A stretch of 64,000 nt of DNA from Nitrospirota bacterium (GCA_016219645.1 JACRLR010000019.1:62001-126000); one strand, 5' to 3'. Shown: positions 1 through 9,670, counted from the stretch's first letter. Made by a program: numbers and translations. Notes: generated by a model not told the origin, from the sequence alone.

Positions 1-2
1 TT

Positions 3-524
3 CGGTTCGTGTGCGTGGGAGAAGGACCGGTTGAGTATCGCGATTTGCTCCATCAACTGACTCGAACGTTGAAGTTAACTGAACATGTGATCTGGCTGGC
101 CGGACGCAGCGACATGCCCGCTGTCTACAATGGACTGGACCTGCTAATCAGCAGCTCGACCACCGAGGGATTCAGCAACGTCGTCGCAGAAGCCATGGCC
201 TGTGGGGTGACGTGTGTCGTGACGAACGTCGGCGATTCTGCCTGGCTTGTGGGGAACCTAGGTGAGGTGATTCCGCCTCGTGATCCGGTCGCGTTGGCGA
301 ACGCATTGAATAAGTTGATCGATCGAAGACCGCATACTCCGGCTCAAATCCGCCGGCGCATCGTCGAGCAATTCTCGTTTGAGAAACTCGTGAACGATAC
401 CGAGCACGTTCTTCTCACGTTGCTGCAAGGCACGGTTCACGATCCCTCGAGTACTGCGCGGATGGAAAACGGTGAGCCAGAGAAATTCCCTGTTGGAATG
501 AACAAGAGGCCGAGGGCGTTGTGA
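3..524 (+). CDS. Glycosyltransferase family 4, C-terminal part (cut by window edge)
   Basis: The reading frame is open to the left edge, so only about the last 173 residues are present. They hold the nucleotide-sugar half of a GT-B fold enzyme of the GT4 family. The stretch EGFSNVVAEAMACG followed by VVTNVGD and a PPRDPVALA segment is the classical donor-binding site, with the E-x7-E spacing. It should transfer a sugar from a nucleotide donor to a lipid-linked oligosaccharide on the cytoplasmic face of the inner membrane. It is clearly paralogous to the full-length enzyme at 2014-3201, where the equivalent stretch is EGFPNVVSEAMCCG. The family call is firm; donor and acceptor cannot be read from the sequence. 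Confidence 0.9.
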   Translation, partial: RFVCVGEGPVEYRDLLHQLTRTLKLTEHVIWLAGRSDMPAVYNGLDLLISSSTTEGFSNVVAEAMACGVTCVVTNVGDSAWLVGNLGEVIPPRDPVALANALNKLIDRRPHTPAQIRRRIVEQFSFEKLVNDTEHVLLTLLQGTVHDPSSTARMENGEPEKFPVGMNKRPRAL

Positions 525-653
525 CTCGCGAGAGGTAGATCGGCCTGGACCGCAGCAGGCGAAGAGGCAAGGCATACGCTTCGGCACCTTGAGCCTCTGA
601 GCGGTGTAAGAACACCGGCGGCGAATTTCAACATCCTGTTAGAGGATATGCCG

Positions 654-1895
654 ATGATATGGGCCTACTATCGCAACGTACTCGCAATCTTTGCCGTGGC
701 CACGATTTGCACCGGATGGTCAACATATCAATCTTATGCATACCCAGCTCTTGGGCAAGCGAAGGATTGGATTTTTGGTCTGTCCCTGTTGTCGTTACCC
801 CTGTGGTTACTCACACCGACGTTCAGACGGGACTTTCTGAAGGTGCCTCTCGTCGTCTGGTGCTTCGGGTTCGCGTGGGTGACGATGTTATGGTTCCTCG
901 GGTCCTCCCAATCCGAGACCGCATGGAGGGACGTGCGGTTAAGGCTGTCGGCCATCATGCTGGTCCTGTCCTGTCTGATGATCTTTGCAAGTCCCAGCGC
1001 AGTCCGTTCGGCACGATGGACGCTCGTGTTCTCGGTGCTGCTTGGAGTGACGCTCAATATCTACGACTTCTTTGTGCCGATGACTTTCAGCGAGTTTCAA
1101 GGTCGCGCCGCCGGCCTCTACATAAACCCAAACATTTCTGGCGAAGCACTGGTACTAGGGATGATCCTGAGCGTGACGGTTCTGCCCTCCTCCTGTCGGG
1201 GTCCATTCCTATTGTTGACGGGAGTTGGAATATTTTTGACCTTCTCCCGCGGTGGTATCTTGGCCTGGTTAATAGCTGTGAGTGGCTTGCTCTTATTCAC
1301 AAAGGTCGTGCGAGCGAAGGATCTGATTTCGACGTTCTTGGTGAGCCTCCTCGTCGTGGGCATCGTCCTTCTGCCGAAGCTGGACGCCATCCTGACGACG
1401 ATGGACCAAAGCGGCGCGATCAGTAAGGATACTGAGACGCGGTTAGCATGGCTCACAGATCCCTTCGGGGTGCCCGATAATTCCGCTTTGGCGCGCAAGT
1501 ATGTCGCGGAACAAGCCTGGAGGAAGTTCACCGATCACCCTTGGATTGGGAGTGGGACTGGAACGATGTATGAATCGTTCGACATCCCGCCGCATAACCA
1601 ATATCTGTCCTATATGCTGGACCATGGGGTTTTGGGTGCGGCCATCGTGCCGTTGTTGATCCTGTCCCTCATCTGGAAGGCGCGTGGAGAGACGAGGCGC
1701 CTCGGGCTCCTCTTCGGCGCGACCATCTTGTGGCTGTGCTTCTTCACTCACTCGATTCTGGACTTCGGCCACTGTCTAGTCCTGTTCGCGCTACTGGCCG
1801 CCATGGTTTCGACAGAATCATTCCTGGTCCGTGACGCAACCAAGGCCACGGCGGCGGGCGAAGCGACCCTCGACAAGGCTTTGTCGGGGGCGTAG
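654..1895 (+). CDS. O-antigen ligase / Wzy-like polymerase membrane protein
   Basis: About 413 residues, strongly hydrophobic, with ten or more predicted membrane segments. A long periplasmic loop lies late in the protein, around GSGTGTMYESFDIPPHNQYL, and the motif FLTFSRGGILAW lies near the middle. This arrangement is that of the Wzy_C/O-antigen ligase family, which joins or polymerises undecaprenyl-linked glycans in the periplasm. The His-Asn pair in the loop (PPHNQYL) is the usual conserved feature. Two ATG codons, at 648 and 654, are in frame; the purine-rich AGAGGA at 641-646 fits the second (7-base spacing) and is too close to the first. It sits between two GT4 genes in the exopolysaccharide locus. 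Ligase and polymerase cannot be told apart by sequence reading. Confidence 0.88.
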   Translation: MIWAYYRNVLAIFAVATICTGWSTYQSYAYPALGQAKDWIFGLSLLSLPLWLLTPTFRRDFLKVPLVVWCFGFAWVTMLWFLGSSQSETAWRDVRLRLSAIMLVLSCLMIFASPSAVRSARWTLVFSVLLGVTLNIYDFFVPMTFSEFQGRAAGLYINPNISGEALVLGMILSVTVLPSSCRGPFLLLTGVGIFLTFSRGGILAWLIAVSGLLLFTKVVRAKDLISTFLVSLLVVGIVLLPKLDAILTTMDQSGAISKDTETRLAWLTDPFGVPDNSALARKYVAEQAWRKFTDHPWIGSGTGTMYESFDIPPHNQYLSYMLDHGVLGAAIVPLLILSLIWKARGETRRLGLLFGATILWLCFFTHSILDFGHCLVLFALLAAMVSTESFLVRDATKATAAGEATLDKALSGA

Positions 1896-2013
1896 CAGAC
1901 TCTTGCGTCTTTTCCGGGCCATACCGGTTGTACCGACACAGGTGTTCAGGCTGAAGACGATGAAGCTGTGTGCGGGATTTTCATAACACTCCCGTGCGTC
2001 CTGAAGGAGCCCC

Positions 2014-3201
2014 GTGACTAACCAAATGCCCCTCACTAGTGGTACACACAAGCCCCTCTCCATCCTCTATGTGACCACCGCGCTGATAGCAGGCGGAGCG
2101 GAGATGATGTTGTATCGGCTTCTTTCGCGCCTGGACCGCACCAGATTCACTCCCCAGGTCGTCTCGCTGCTGGAGCATGGTCCCATCAGCAGGAAGATCC
2201 AAGCCTTGGGGGTTCCCGTGCGATCCTTGGGCATGAAAGTAGGGGTTCCAAATCCAGCGGTCGTGCTGCGGCTCGCTCGGTGGCTGAGGCAGGATCCACC
2301 GGATATGATCCAGACATGGATGTACCACGCCGATCTGGTCGGCAGCTTGGCGGCTCGGTTGGCGGGAAACATTCCGGTGGCCTGGGGAATCCGGCACAGC
2401 GATCTGAGTCCCGAGACAAGCAGCCGCCTGACCCACCTGACAGTGAAGACTTGCGCAGTCTTATCTCATTGGTTGCCCGATCGCATCGTCTGTTGCTCCG
2501 AGGCAGCCCGGCAGGTTCATACGGCCATCGGGTATGCCGCTGAAAAAATGGTGGTGATTCCCAACGGGTACGACGTGGGAACCTTCCGCCCGGATTTTGG
2601 TGCGCGCGCATCTGTTCGAAAGGCCCTCGGCCTGTCCGAGGACATCCCAATCATCGGCATGGTCGCCCGCTTCGATCCCCAGAAAGACCATCGCACCTTT
2701 ATTCGGGCTGCGCAATTGCTTCATCGCGACAGACCGGATGCCCATTTCCTCCTGTGCGGGATGGAGGTGACTTGGGAAAACCAGGTACTCACTCGATGGA
2801 TCGACGACGCGGGCCTTCGAACCCATTGCCATCTGTTGGGGCGGCGCGATGACGATATCGCCAATGTGACTGCCGCCCTGGACATCGCGTCGCTCTCGTC
2901 TTCCTACGGCGAAGGATTTCCCAACGTGGTGAGCGAGGCCATGTGCTGCGGCATTCCTTGCGTCGTGACCGATGTCGGCGATGCCGCTCTCATCGTCGGA
3001 CAGACCGGCCTCGTGGTGCCGCCGAGAAATCCTGAGGCCTTGGCAGATGCCTGGCGCACCATGCTGGAGATGGGCTGCGAAGGTCGAAGGCCCATGGGAA
3101 TCGCGGCGCGGCAACGGATCAAAGAACGATTCGACATCGGGGAGATTACCGGTCGATACGAACATCTGTTCGAGGAACTCGCGCGATGTGCGCGGGCCTG
3201 A
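2014..3201 (+). CDS. Glycosyltransferase family 4 (GT-B)
   Basis: A complete 395-residue GT4 enzyme. The N-terminal acceptor domain opens near residue 15 with ILYVTTALIAGGAEMML, the glycine-rich loop typical of the family. The C-terminal donor domain carries GMVARFDPQKDH and YGEGFPNVVSEAMCCGIP. The start is GTG at 2014, preceded at five bases by AAGGAGC; the in-frame ATG at 2026 is too far from that ribosome site. Its nearest relative in the window is the truncated enzyme at the left edge, which suggests tandem duplication around the polymerase gene. Role: addition of one sugar during repeat-unit assembly of the exopolysaccharide. Specificity is not readable. Confidence 0.9.
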   Translation: MTNQMPLTSGTHKPLSILYVTTALIAGGAEMMLYRLLSRLDRTRFTPQVVSLLEHGPISRKIQALGVPVRSLGMKVGVPNPAVVLRLARWLRQDPPDMIQTWMYHADLVGSLAARLAGNIPVAWGIRHSDLSPETSSRLTHLTVKTCAVLSHWLPDRIVCCSEAARQVHTAIGYAAEKMVVIPNGYDVGTFRPDFGARASVRKALGLSEDIPIIGMVARFDPQKDHRTFIRAAQLLHRDRPDAHFLLCGMEVTWENQVLTRWIDDAGLRTHCHLLGRRDDDIANVTAALDIASLSSSYGEGFPNVVSEAMCCGIPCVVTDVGDAALIVGQTGLVVPPRNPEALADAWRTMLEMGCEGRRPMGIAARQRIKERFDIGEITGRYEHLFEELARCARA

Positions 3202-3298
3202 CGTATCTCTTTACCCCTAACAGCCTTCAGCCTATTTACCTGAGTAGTTACCTTTTATAAGACTCTCTACGCTTCACGGTTTTCAGAAAGAGCAACCT

Positions 3299-5353
3299 AT
3301 GTGCGGGATCAGCGGGTTTCTTGACACATCGCGGCGCAGGGGAGCCGACGAACTTCGAGATATCGTGCTACGTATGGCCAACAGTCTCCACCACCGGGGA
3401 CCTGACGACTTCGGTTCGTGGGTCGATGCGGCAACCGGCATCGCGCTCGGGCATCGCCGCTTGTCGATCTTGGATCTCTCTCCGCTCGGCCATCAGCCGA
3501 TGCACTCGGCCTCCGGCCGCTATACGCTCAGTTTCAACGGCGAGATATACAATTTCAGGGCCCTACGTAGCGAATTGGAAAACCTGGGACATACCTTTCG
3601 CGGCCATTCGGATACCGAGGTAATGCTTGCTTGCTTTTCGCAGTGGGGCGTTCATCAGGCCGTGAAGCGTTTCAACGGCATGTTCGCCTTTGCTTTGTGG
3701 GACCGTGAGGAGCGTCTGCTCTACCTGGCTCGCGACCGGTTCGGCGAAAAGCCGTTATACTACGGGTGGATGGGGAAGACGTTCGTATTCGCCTCCGAAC
3801 TCAAGGCTGTGCGAGCGCATCCGGACTTCGAGGCGAACATCGATCGGGACGTCTTGGCGCTCTACTTTCGTCACGGCTTCATTCCTGCTCCCTATTCGAT
3901 CTATCGCGGGGTTTCTAAGGTCTTGCCTGGTACGGTCTTGACCATCGCTCCCGAAACGGGCTCCCCTCCAAAATTAACTCCCTATTGGTCCGTTCGAGCC
4001 GTCGCCGAACAGGGGAGCGCGAATCCTTTCAGCGGCACCGAGACGGAGGCAATCGCGCGCCTGGATGAGTTGCTGAGGGATGCGGTCAAGCTCCGGATGG
4101 AGGCGGACGTGCCGTTGGGCGCATTTTTGTCCGGTGGCGTAGATTCCTCGACCATCGTTGCACTCATGCAGGCGCAAAGCGCAGAGCCCGTGAGAACCTT
4201 CAGCATCGGGTTTCACGAGGTGGCCTACAACGAAGCCGAATACGCGAAAGCGGTGGCGACGCATCTCGGAACGGCCCACACCGAGCTGTACATGACACCC
4301 GAAGAAGCCATGGCTGTCATCCCCCGCATCCCCAAGCTCTACGACGAGCCGTTTGCCGACCCCTCGCAAATCCCGACATTTTTGGTTTCTCAGTTGGCTC
4401 GCCGGGATGTGACGGTGAGCTTGTCGGGGGATGCCGGCGATGAACTGTTTGCCGGCTATACCACCTACTTCTGGGGGCTGCGTATTTGGAAACACATCGG
4501 GTGGATGCCTCGATCCCTGCGGGCGCTGTCGGCGAGAGGGTTGACCATGCTGTCCCCGTCTTCTTGGGAGTCCCTGTTTCGGATGATCGAACCGATCTTT
4601 CCGAAGCACCTCCGGCAGCGGAACCTTGGCCTCAAGCTCAGAGTGCTTGCCGACATCCTCCCCGCAGAAAGCGCTGAAGCTTTGTATCGGGCCATCCTCA
4701 GTCATTGGGACGCCCCCGGCTCGTTGGTCATTGGGGCGTCGGAGCCTCCGACCCAGTTGACGGATCGGACCCAGTGGGGGAATCTTCCCGACCTGCTTCG
4801 GCGCATGATGTACACGGACGCGATGATGTATCTGCCCGACGACATCCTCGTGAAAGTGGACCGGGCCAGCATGGGCGTGAGTCTCGAAGCGCGCGTGCCC
4901 CTTCTAGACCATCGCGTGGTCGAGTTTGCCTGGCAGCTCCCTGTCTCGATGAAAATTCGCGACGGGCGCGGGAAGTGGATCCTCCGGAAATTGCTCTCCC
5001 GCTATATTCCCCCCGCGCTGTTCGACCGGCCCAAGATGGGGTTCGGCGTGCCAATCGGCGCATGGCTCCGCGGTCCCCTGAAAGAATGGGGCGAGGCGCT
5101 ACTGGACGAGAAGCGGCTGAAAGACCAAGGACTCCTCAATCCGGACCTCATCCGAGGCAAGTGGGGCGAGCATCTCTCCGGGACGATGAATTGGGAAACT
5201 CCCTTGTGGGACGCGCTCATGTTCCAAGCCTGGTTGGAACATGAGCAACAGACGACGCTCGATGATGCACCAAGAGAAGCCGCGCGGCAGGTCAGGCTGA
5301 ATGGTAATCGCCAAGGCCTGGGATGTCGTGTGAATCATGGCCTCTATGAGTAA
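3299..5353 (+). CDS. asnB: Asparagine synthase (glutamine-hydrolysing), EPS-locus type
   Basis: 684 residues. The mature N-terminus is MCGISGF, so Cys2 is the glutaminase nucleophile of a class II amidotransferase. The N-terminal domain runs to about residue 220, with RGPDD and FNGEIYN motifs. The synthetase domain follows, with the pyrophosphatase loop LSGGVDSS at 277-284 and SGDAGDELFAGY further on. The family uses ATP and glutamine to amidate a carboxylate, normally aspartate. Copies inside capsule and EPS loci are often suspected of amidating a sugar acid or of supplying nitrogen for amino sugars, and that is possible here. The tail after about residue 630 is longer than in the shortest homologues. 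Neighbours on both sides are EPS genes. Confidence 0.93.
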   Translation: MCGISGFLDTSRRRGADELRDIVLRMANSLHHRGPDDFGSWVDAATGIALGHRRLSILDLSPLGHQPMHSASGRYTLSFNGEIYNFRALRSELENLGHTFRGHSDTEVMLACFSQWGVHQAVKRFNGMFAFALWDREERLLYLARDRFGEKPLYYGWMGKTFVFASELKAVRAHPDFEANIDRDVLALYFRHGFIPAPYSIYRGVSKVLPGTVLTIAPETGSPPKLTPYWSVRAVAEQGSANPFSGTETEAIARLDELLRDAVKLRMEADVPLGAFLSGGVDSSTIVALMQAQSAEPVRTFSIGFHEVAYNEAEYAKAVATHLGTAHTELYMTPEEAMAVIPRIPKLYDEPFADPSQIPTFLVSQLARRDVTVSLSGDAGDELFAGYTTYFWGLRIWKHIGWMPRSLRALSARGLTMLSPSSWESLFRMIEPIFPKHLRQRNLGLKLRVLADILPAESAEALYRAILSHWDAPGSLVIGASEPPTQLTDRTQWGNLPDLLRRMMYTDAMMYLPDDILVKVDRASMGVSLEARVPLLDHRVVEFAWQLPVSMKIRDGRGKWILRKLLSRYIPPALFDRPKMGFGVPIGAWLRGPLKEWGEALLDEKRLKDQGLLNPDLIRGKWGEHLSGTMNWETPLWDALMFQAWLEHEQQTTLDDAPREAARQVRLNGNRQGLGCRVNHGLYE

Positions 5354-5429
5354 TTGGGGCATAATGAGCGGACGCTCGGACGTCACTATCGTCGTCAACA
5401 TTCCTCCAGCTCCCATAAGTTGAGATTCA

Positions 5430-5550
5430 TGACACAGCGGCCTTGCACCTCCCGGATCAGCTGCGCTCGCTCCGGCCCAGGGGCGTACGAGCGGAGGAAC
5501 CCTTGAAGCGAGGCATCGATCCGGCGGTTTGCCTCAAGGCGACAGGAATG
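5430..5550 (+). pseudogene. Decayed fragment of a polysaccharide deacetylase gene
   Basis: The gap before the deacetylase gene contains a stretch matching that gene's own interior. GGATCAGCTG followed by GTACGAGCGGAGGAA at 5453-5500 corresponds to GGATCAGCTG and GTCCGAGCGGAAGAA at 6217-6261. It reads DQLRSLRPRGVRAEE against DQLLALRPRAVRAEE in the intact protein. A second match, AAGCGAGGCATCG at 5506-5518, corresponds to 6362-6374, so about 100 bases are missing between them in this copy. It is best explained as the remnant of a second deacetylase gene. There is no intact frame. Confidence 0.6.
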
Positions 5551-5587
5551 AGAATGAGGATGAGGATGTCTATTCAGAAGGTTGGCA

Positions 5588-6628
5588 ATGACCAGTAAGA
5601 ATCCCGGCACGATGGTGGTAAGTCTCGATCTGGAATTGGCATGGGGGCGATTCGACCTGCTTCCCCTCGTCACGCTTGAGCACGAGTCGAGGCAAGAACG
5701 GAAACACATCACGCCGCTCTTGGCTCTCTTCGATCGCTACGACATTCCTGCGACCTGGGCGGTAGTCGGCCATCTCATGCTCGAGAAGTGTCTGCGCAAT
5801 CAACAGGGCATCGCGCATCCCGATCTGTTCCCCCATGCGAACTATTCCTGGTTCCCATTCGATTGGTATTGTTTTGATCCCTGCACGACGGTCGATTCCG
5901 CCCCAGCCTGGTACGCACCGGATATAGTGGAGCGGATTCGCCGTGCCCGTGTCCGTCACGAAATCGGGTCGCATACGTTCGGCCATATCTACTATGGAGA
6001 CCCGGAATGCACTCCGTCGGTCGCACTGGCTGATCTGGATGCCGCGCTTGAAGCAGCCTCTCGGCAAGGGATCGTGCTGAAAAGTTTGGTCTTTCCTCGC
6101 AACCAGGTTGGCCACCTGGATGTCCTCAAGCGTTTCGGATTGCGGTCGTATCGAGGGCCGGAGCCTCCACTCATCCGCACAGAGAATCGAACGCTTCAAA
6201 GGGCCATACATTTCTTGGATCAGCTGCTTGCACTTCGGCCGAGAGCCGTCCGAGCGGAAGAAACCCTGCCGGGATTGTGGAACCTCCCCGGCAATCATTT
6301 TTTTATCGCACGCGACGGGATGCGTAAGATGATTCCGATGGCCAGCCGTGTGTTGAAAGGGAAGCGAGGCATCGCACAGGCAGTGAAGACCGGCGGGCTG
6401 TATCACCTCTGGTTTCACCCGTTCAACCTGAACGAAGATACCGAAGCCATGATGTCAGGCTTGGCCGCGATCTTCGAGGACGCCCATCGCATGCGCGAGC
6501 AAGGGCTGCTGGAGATCCTCACCATGGATGACTATGCACGGCGACTCGAGCTTGAGAAGCCAGAAGGACGCCGCGCGGCGGAACAAGACATTCCTGAGGG
6601 ACAGCCGGAGACGCAATTGTCGGTATAA
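5588..6628 (+). CDS. Polysaccharide deacetylase (CE4-like)
   Basis: 346 residues with a NodB/CE4-type layout. SLDLELAWGRFD near the N-terminus supplies the first acidic motif; TWAVVGHLM follows, and EIGSHTFGH holds the metal-binding histidines. The late LWFHPFNL segment is the usual last motif. Such enzymes remove N-acetyl groups from amino sugars in exopolysaccharide. No signal peptide is evident, so the substrate may be lipid-linked on the cytoplasmic side, or export may occur by another route. The start chosen is ATG 5588, six bases after AGAAGG; a TTG two codons earlier is the alternative. It ends shortly before the next glycosyltransferase and probably shares its transcript. Confidence 0.85.
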   Translation: MTSKNPGTMVVSLDLELAWGRFDLLPLVTLEHESRQERKHITPLLALFDRYDIPATWAVVGHLMLEKCLRNQQGIAHPDLFPHANYSWFPFDWYCFDPCTTVDSAPAWYAPDIVERIRRARVRHEIGSHTFGHIYYGDPECTPSVALADLDAALEAASRQGIVLKSLVFPRNQVGHLDVLKRFGLRSYRGPEPPLIRTENRTLQRAIHFLDQLLALRPRAVRAEETLPGLWNLPGNHFFIARDGMRKMIPMASRVLKGKRGIAQAVKTGGLYHLWFHPFNLNEDTEAMMSGLAAIFEDAHRMREQGLLEILTMDDYARRLELEKPEGRRAAEQDIPEGQPETQLSV

Positions 6629-6641
6629 GGGAAGTCTCAGG

Positions 6642-7949
6642 ATGCAGGGAGGGGTCGGGGGGCTCAACATGGCGATGCCGAACGATACGGAAACGAAGCC
6701 GATCACGTTGGTACATATCACGACGGTACCCCAGTCCCTCACGTTCGTGATGGGGCAAGTGGGGTATATGAAAGCTCGAGGCTTCAATGTCGTCGGTCTC
6801 TCTTCGCCCGGTGAGTGGCTCAACCGTTTCGCAGAGCGTGAGGGAGTGCCTGTCCACGCCGTGGAAATGCCGCGGCGCATCACTCCATGGCGTGATGTCC
6901 TTGCTGTGCTGAAGCTGGTGCGGCTGCTTAGCCGGATCCGCCCGCAGATCGTGCACGCACATACTCCCAAAGGCGGATTACTCGGGATGCTGAGCGCCTG
7001 GATAGTCCGGACTCCCGTACGAATCTATCATATGCACGGGCTCCCCTTCGTGACCGCCACAGGCTTGACGCGCCGGCTTCTGATCTGGAGCGAGAAAATT
7101 TCTTGCCGCTTGGCCCATCAAGTGCTGTCCGTGAGTGCATCCTCTCGCGCGCTTGCGGTGGAAACGGGACTGTGCCGAGCCGACAAGATCAAGGTGGTGT
7201 TGAAGGGAAGCATCAACGGGGTCGACGCGGTCGTTCGGTTCAATCCCTACAATGTGCCGCGGTCGTCCAGGGAGGAGACTCGGCAGAAATACGGCATCCC
7301 GACCGATGCGACCGTGTTAGGGTTTATCGGACGGATCGTCCTGAGCAAAGGTCTCGTGGAGCTTACGAAGGCGTGGGGTCAGTTGCGCGCTGACTTTCCG
7401 GCGTTGCACCTCCTACTCGTCGGCCCGCTGGAGCCGCAGGATCCGATCCCAAGAGATGTCGAGGCGTCGTTGCGGAAAGATTCACGCGTGCATCTTATCG
7501 GGGAAGAGTGGGATACACCGGCGCTCTATGCCGCTATGGATGTATTCGTCCTTCCCACTCATCGGGAAGGCCTGCCGGGTGTGCTGCTTGAAGCAGCGGC
7601 GATGCAGGTGCCGGTCGTGGCGACCAGCGTGACGGGCTGCGTGGATGTCGTTCAGAACGGTGTGACCGGCTTGCTGGTTCCGCCGTACGATGCGGCAGGC
7701 TTGGCTGGGGCACTCAGAACGTATCTGCACGATGGGAAACTTCGCCAGCGCCATGGAGCGGCGGCGCGCGACCGGGCGCTTCGGGAGTTCCGTCCAGAAG
7801 GAATCTGGCAGGCAGTCTACGAAGAGTATCTGAAGCTGCTTGAGAAGAAGAGGATTCCGGTGCCAGACACAGGTATCGCCGTTTCTCTTGGAGAATCCTC
7901 AGAGAAAGTAGTGGGATCGGAGAGACGGTTGCTCAACACCTCCAGTTAG
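6642..7949 (+). CDS. Glycosyltransferase family 4
   Basis: About 435 residues. The acceptor domain begins with ITLVHITTVPQSLTF and contains VHAHTPKGGLLGMLSAW and RIYHMHGLP. The donor domain contains GFIGRIVLSKG and HREGLPGVLLEAAAMQVP, followed by VNGVTGLLVPP-like residues (QNGVTGLLVPP). This is the CapM-like branch of GT4. ATG 6642 lies nine bases after AAGGGA; ATG 6669 (MAMPND) is an equally plausible start, while upstream in-frame codons would overlap the deacetylase gene by 100 bases. The C-terminal 35 residues are polar and probably unstructured. Confidence 0.9.
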   Translation: MQGGVGGLNMAMPNDTETKPITLVHITTVPQSLTFVMGQVGYMKARGFNVVGLSSPGEWLNRFAEREGVPVHAVEMPRRITPWRDVLAVLKLVRLLSRIRPQIVHAHTPKGGLLGMLSAWIVRTPVRIYHMHGLPFVTATGLTRRLLIWSEKISCRLAHQVLSVSASSRALAVETGLCRADKIKVVLKGSINGVDAVVRFNPYNVPRSSREETRQKYGIPTDATVLGFIGRIVLSKGLVELTKAWGQLRADFPALHLLLVGPLEPQDPIPRDVEASLRKDSRVHLIGEEWDTPALYAAMDVFVLPTHREGLPGVLLEAAAMQVPVVATSVTGCVDVVQNGVTGLLVPPYDAAGLAGALRTYLHDGKLRQRHGAAARDRALREFRPEGIWQAVYEEYLKLLEKKRIPVPDTGIAVSLGESSEKVVGSERRLLNTSS

Positions 7950-8036
7950 CATGACCGATCGAATCATGAGTAAGAAAGTATCTACCCTCCGGTGAGGGAA
8001 TCTCAGCCATAAAGCGGGCAAACAGGAGGATCGCAT

Positions 8037-9140
8037 ATGTCGACATCATTCGAAGTATTGACTGCTGATACAAAGCATGGCGAGGCGTGGGATGCCATGG
8101 TGGCCGGGATGGACCGGTGTGACGTGTACTTCCACAGAACCTTGTGTCAGGCCTTTGCGGAATATGAAGGATGCGTTGCGCGGCTGGTTTGTTTTCGTCG
8201 CGGCGAATCCGTGATTGTGTATCCGTTTTTTCAGCGCCGCATTGCCTCATTGCCATTCCTGCAGTCGCCCCAACAATGGAACGAGTATTCCGACATCGTC
8301 TCCCCCTATGGATACGGCGGTCCCCTGGCACAGCTGGTGGAGAATGGCGAGCAAGAGAAAGAGCGGATTTGGTCCGAGTTTCTAGAGGCGTTCCATGCCT
8401 ATTGCCTCGAGGAAAACATTGTGAGCGAATTCGCGCGGCTGCATCCCTTTCTGCAGAACCATCGGCATGTGAATCTCTCGAACGGGCTCGAACGGCGCGG
8501 CACGGTTGTGACTGTGGATCTCTGTCAATCGGAAGAGGAAATCTGGCAGGGGTTTACGAAAGAGAATCGGAAGAAGATCGTGCGCGCGGAGGCGAACGGA
8601 CTGCGGGTGAAAGAAGCCGACACGCCGGCCGATGTGCAACTGTTCGCCGAACTCTATTACCTCAATATGCAGCGGCTGCAAGCGCGTGACTGGTATATGT
8701 TTCCTGAATCCTGGTTGAGCGACCTGCATGCCCGCTTCTCGGAACACCTCACGTTATTCTTTGTGTATGAAGGAGATCGCGTCGTAGCCGGTGGGTCCGT
8801 GTTTCATATGAACGGACTCGTCGGCAACTTTCTGTCGGCTACGGCGGAAGACCCTGGACAGTTTGCGCCGAATAATCTCTTGTTCTGCGAAATTATCCGG
8901 TGGGCCAAGCGCCGTGGGTATCGCTGGTACAACATGGGGGGGGGATACCGGAATAACGACGGTGTGATGCGGTTCAAGCTCAACTTTTCCCAGCACACCG
9001 AGGATTTCTATACCTATCAAAAGGTCCATCTTCCACAAGCCTATGAGGCGCTGGTTCAGGAATGGCGCCAGACCCTCTCATCGACTATTGAGCTGGAAGA
9101 AAGCAAGTACTTTCCCCTGTACAGAATGAGCCAGCCGTAG
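8037..9140 (+). CDS. FemAB / BioF2-like GNAT-fold aminoacyl- or acyltransferase
   Basis: 367 residues with the double-GNAT layout of the FemAB and acetyltransferase_6 groups. The second domain shows KENRKKIVRAEANGLRV followed by FFVYEGDRVVAGGSVF and NLLFCEIIRWAKRRGYRWYNMGG. The WYNMGGGY ending is characteristic of EPS-associated FemAB-like proteins. These enzymes transfer amino acids or acyl groups to a cell-envelope acceptor, so modification of the polysaccharide is likely. The start is well supported by AGGAGG eight bases upstream. It is soluble and has no signal peptide. Confidence 0.82.
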   Translation: MSTSFEVLTADTKHGEAWDAMVAGMDRCDVYFHRTLCQAFAEYEGCVARLVCFRRGESVIVYPFFQRRIASLPFLQSPQQWNEYSDIVSPYGYGGPLAQLVENGEQEKERIWSEFLEAFHAYCLEENIVSEFARLHPFLQNHRHVNLSNGLERRGTVVTVDLCQSEEEIWQGFTKENRKKIVRAEANGLRVKEADTPADVQLFAELYYLNMQRLQARDWYMFPESWLSDLHARFSEHLTLFFVYEGDRVVAGGSVFHMNGLVGNFLSATAEDPGQFAPNNLLFCEIIRWAKRRGYRWYNMGGGYRNNDGVMRFKLNFSQHTEDFYTYQKVHLPQAYEALVQEWRQTLSSTIELEESKYFPLYRMSQP

Positions 9141-9226
9141 GGCGATGCTGAGAGAATGCCGCCGCATTTCTCGGTCATCTCCGATTCCAGCAGTACCTTG
9201 TTCTCTGAAGCGAGGGGCAAGCATTC

Positions 9227-9670
9227 ATGAAGACCGTCGTTCTCTATGCCTCAAGCCATGGATCGACTCGCAGGGTGGTAAAAACGCTTGCAGAGACAGT
9301 CAAGTTTTCATTCGATTGTTTTGATGTGAAGAGTCTCACGGACTCGAGTTCGATGGGCAAGTACGATGTATTTCTATTTTTTTGTCCGACCTATGGGAAT
9401 GAAGAGCTTCAGCAGGATATGGAGCGGTTCATCATCGCTTTTAAGCTGGATATGTCAAGCAAGTATTATGCGATCTGTGAGCTTGGCAACTACTACGGGT
9501 ACGAAGCCGATTTTGGCGCAATGAAAATCATCCGGCATCATCTGGAGAAACTGTGCGGCAAGGAACTGGTCAGCCCTCTGTCGATGGACAGCCTGCCGAA
9601 AAAAGATTGGAAGGCTTTCGCCACCTGGTGCGGAAAACTCAACGAGACTCTGCGAGAGACACATGAATGA
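9227..9670 (+). CDS. Flavodoxin-like protein
   Basis: 147 residues. The N-terminus VVLYASSHGSTRRVVKTLAE is the phosphate-binding loop of flavodoxins, which bind FMN. FFCPTYGNEELQ and ICELGNYYGYE correspond to the two loops around the isoalloxazine ring. It is a short-chain flavodoxin-type electron carrier, or an FMN-binding regulator. It overlaps the following LRR gene by eight bases, so the two are translationally coupled. The base composition of the pair is more AT-rich than the flanking EPS genes, which hints at separate acquisition. No redox partner is visible nearby. Confidence 0.85.
   Translation: MKTVVLYASSHGSTRRVVKTLAETVKFSFDCFDVKSLTDSSSMGKYDVFLFFCPTYGNEELQQDMERFIIAFKLDMSSKYYAICELGNYYGYEADFGAMKIIRHHLEKLCGKELVSPLSMDSLPKKDWKAFATWCGKLNETLRETHE

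Noticed and set aside
3299-5353. Long frames on other strands inside asnB and other GC-rich genes
   Set aside because: They shadow strongly supported genes and have no ribosome sites or recognisable domains.
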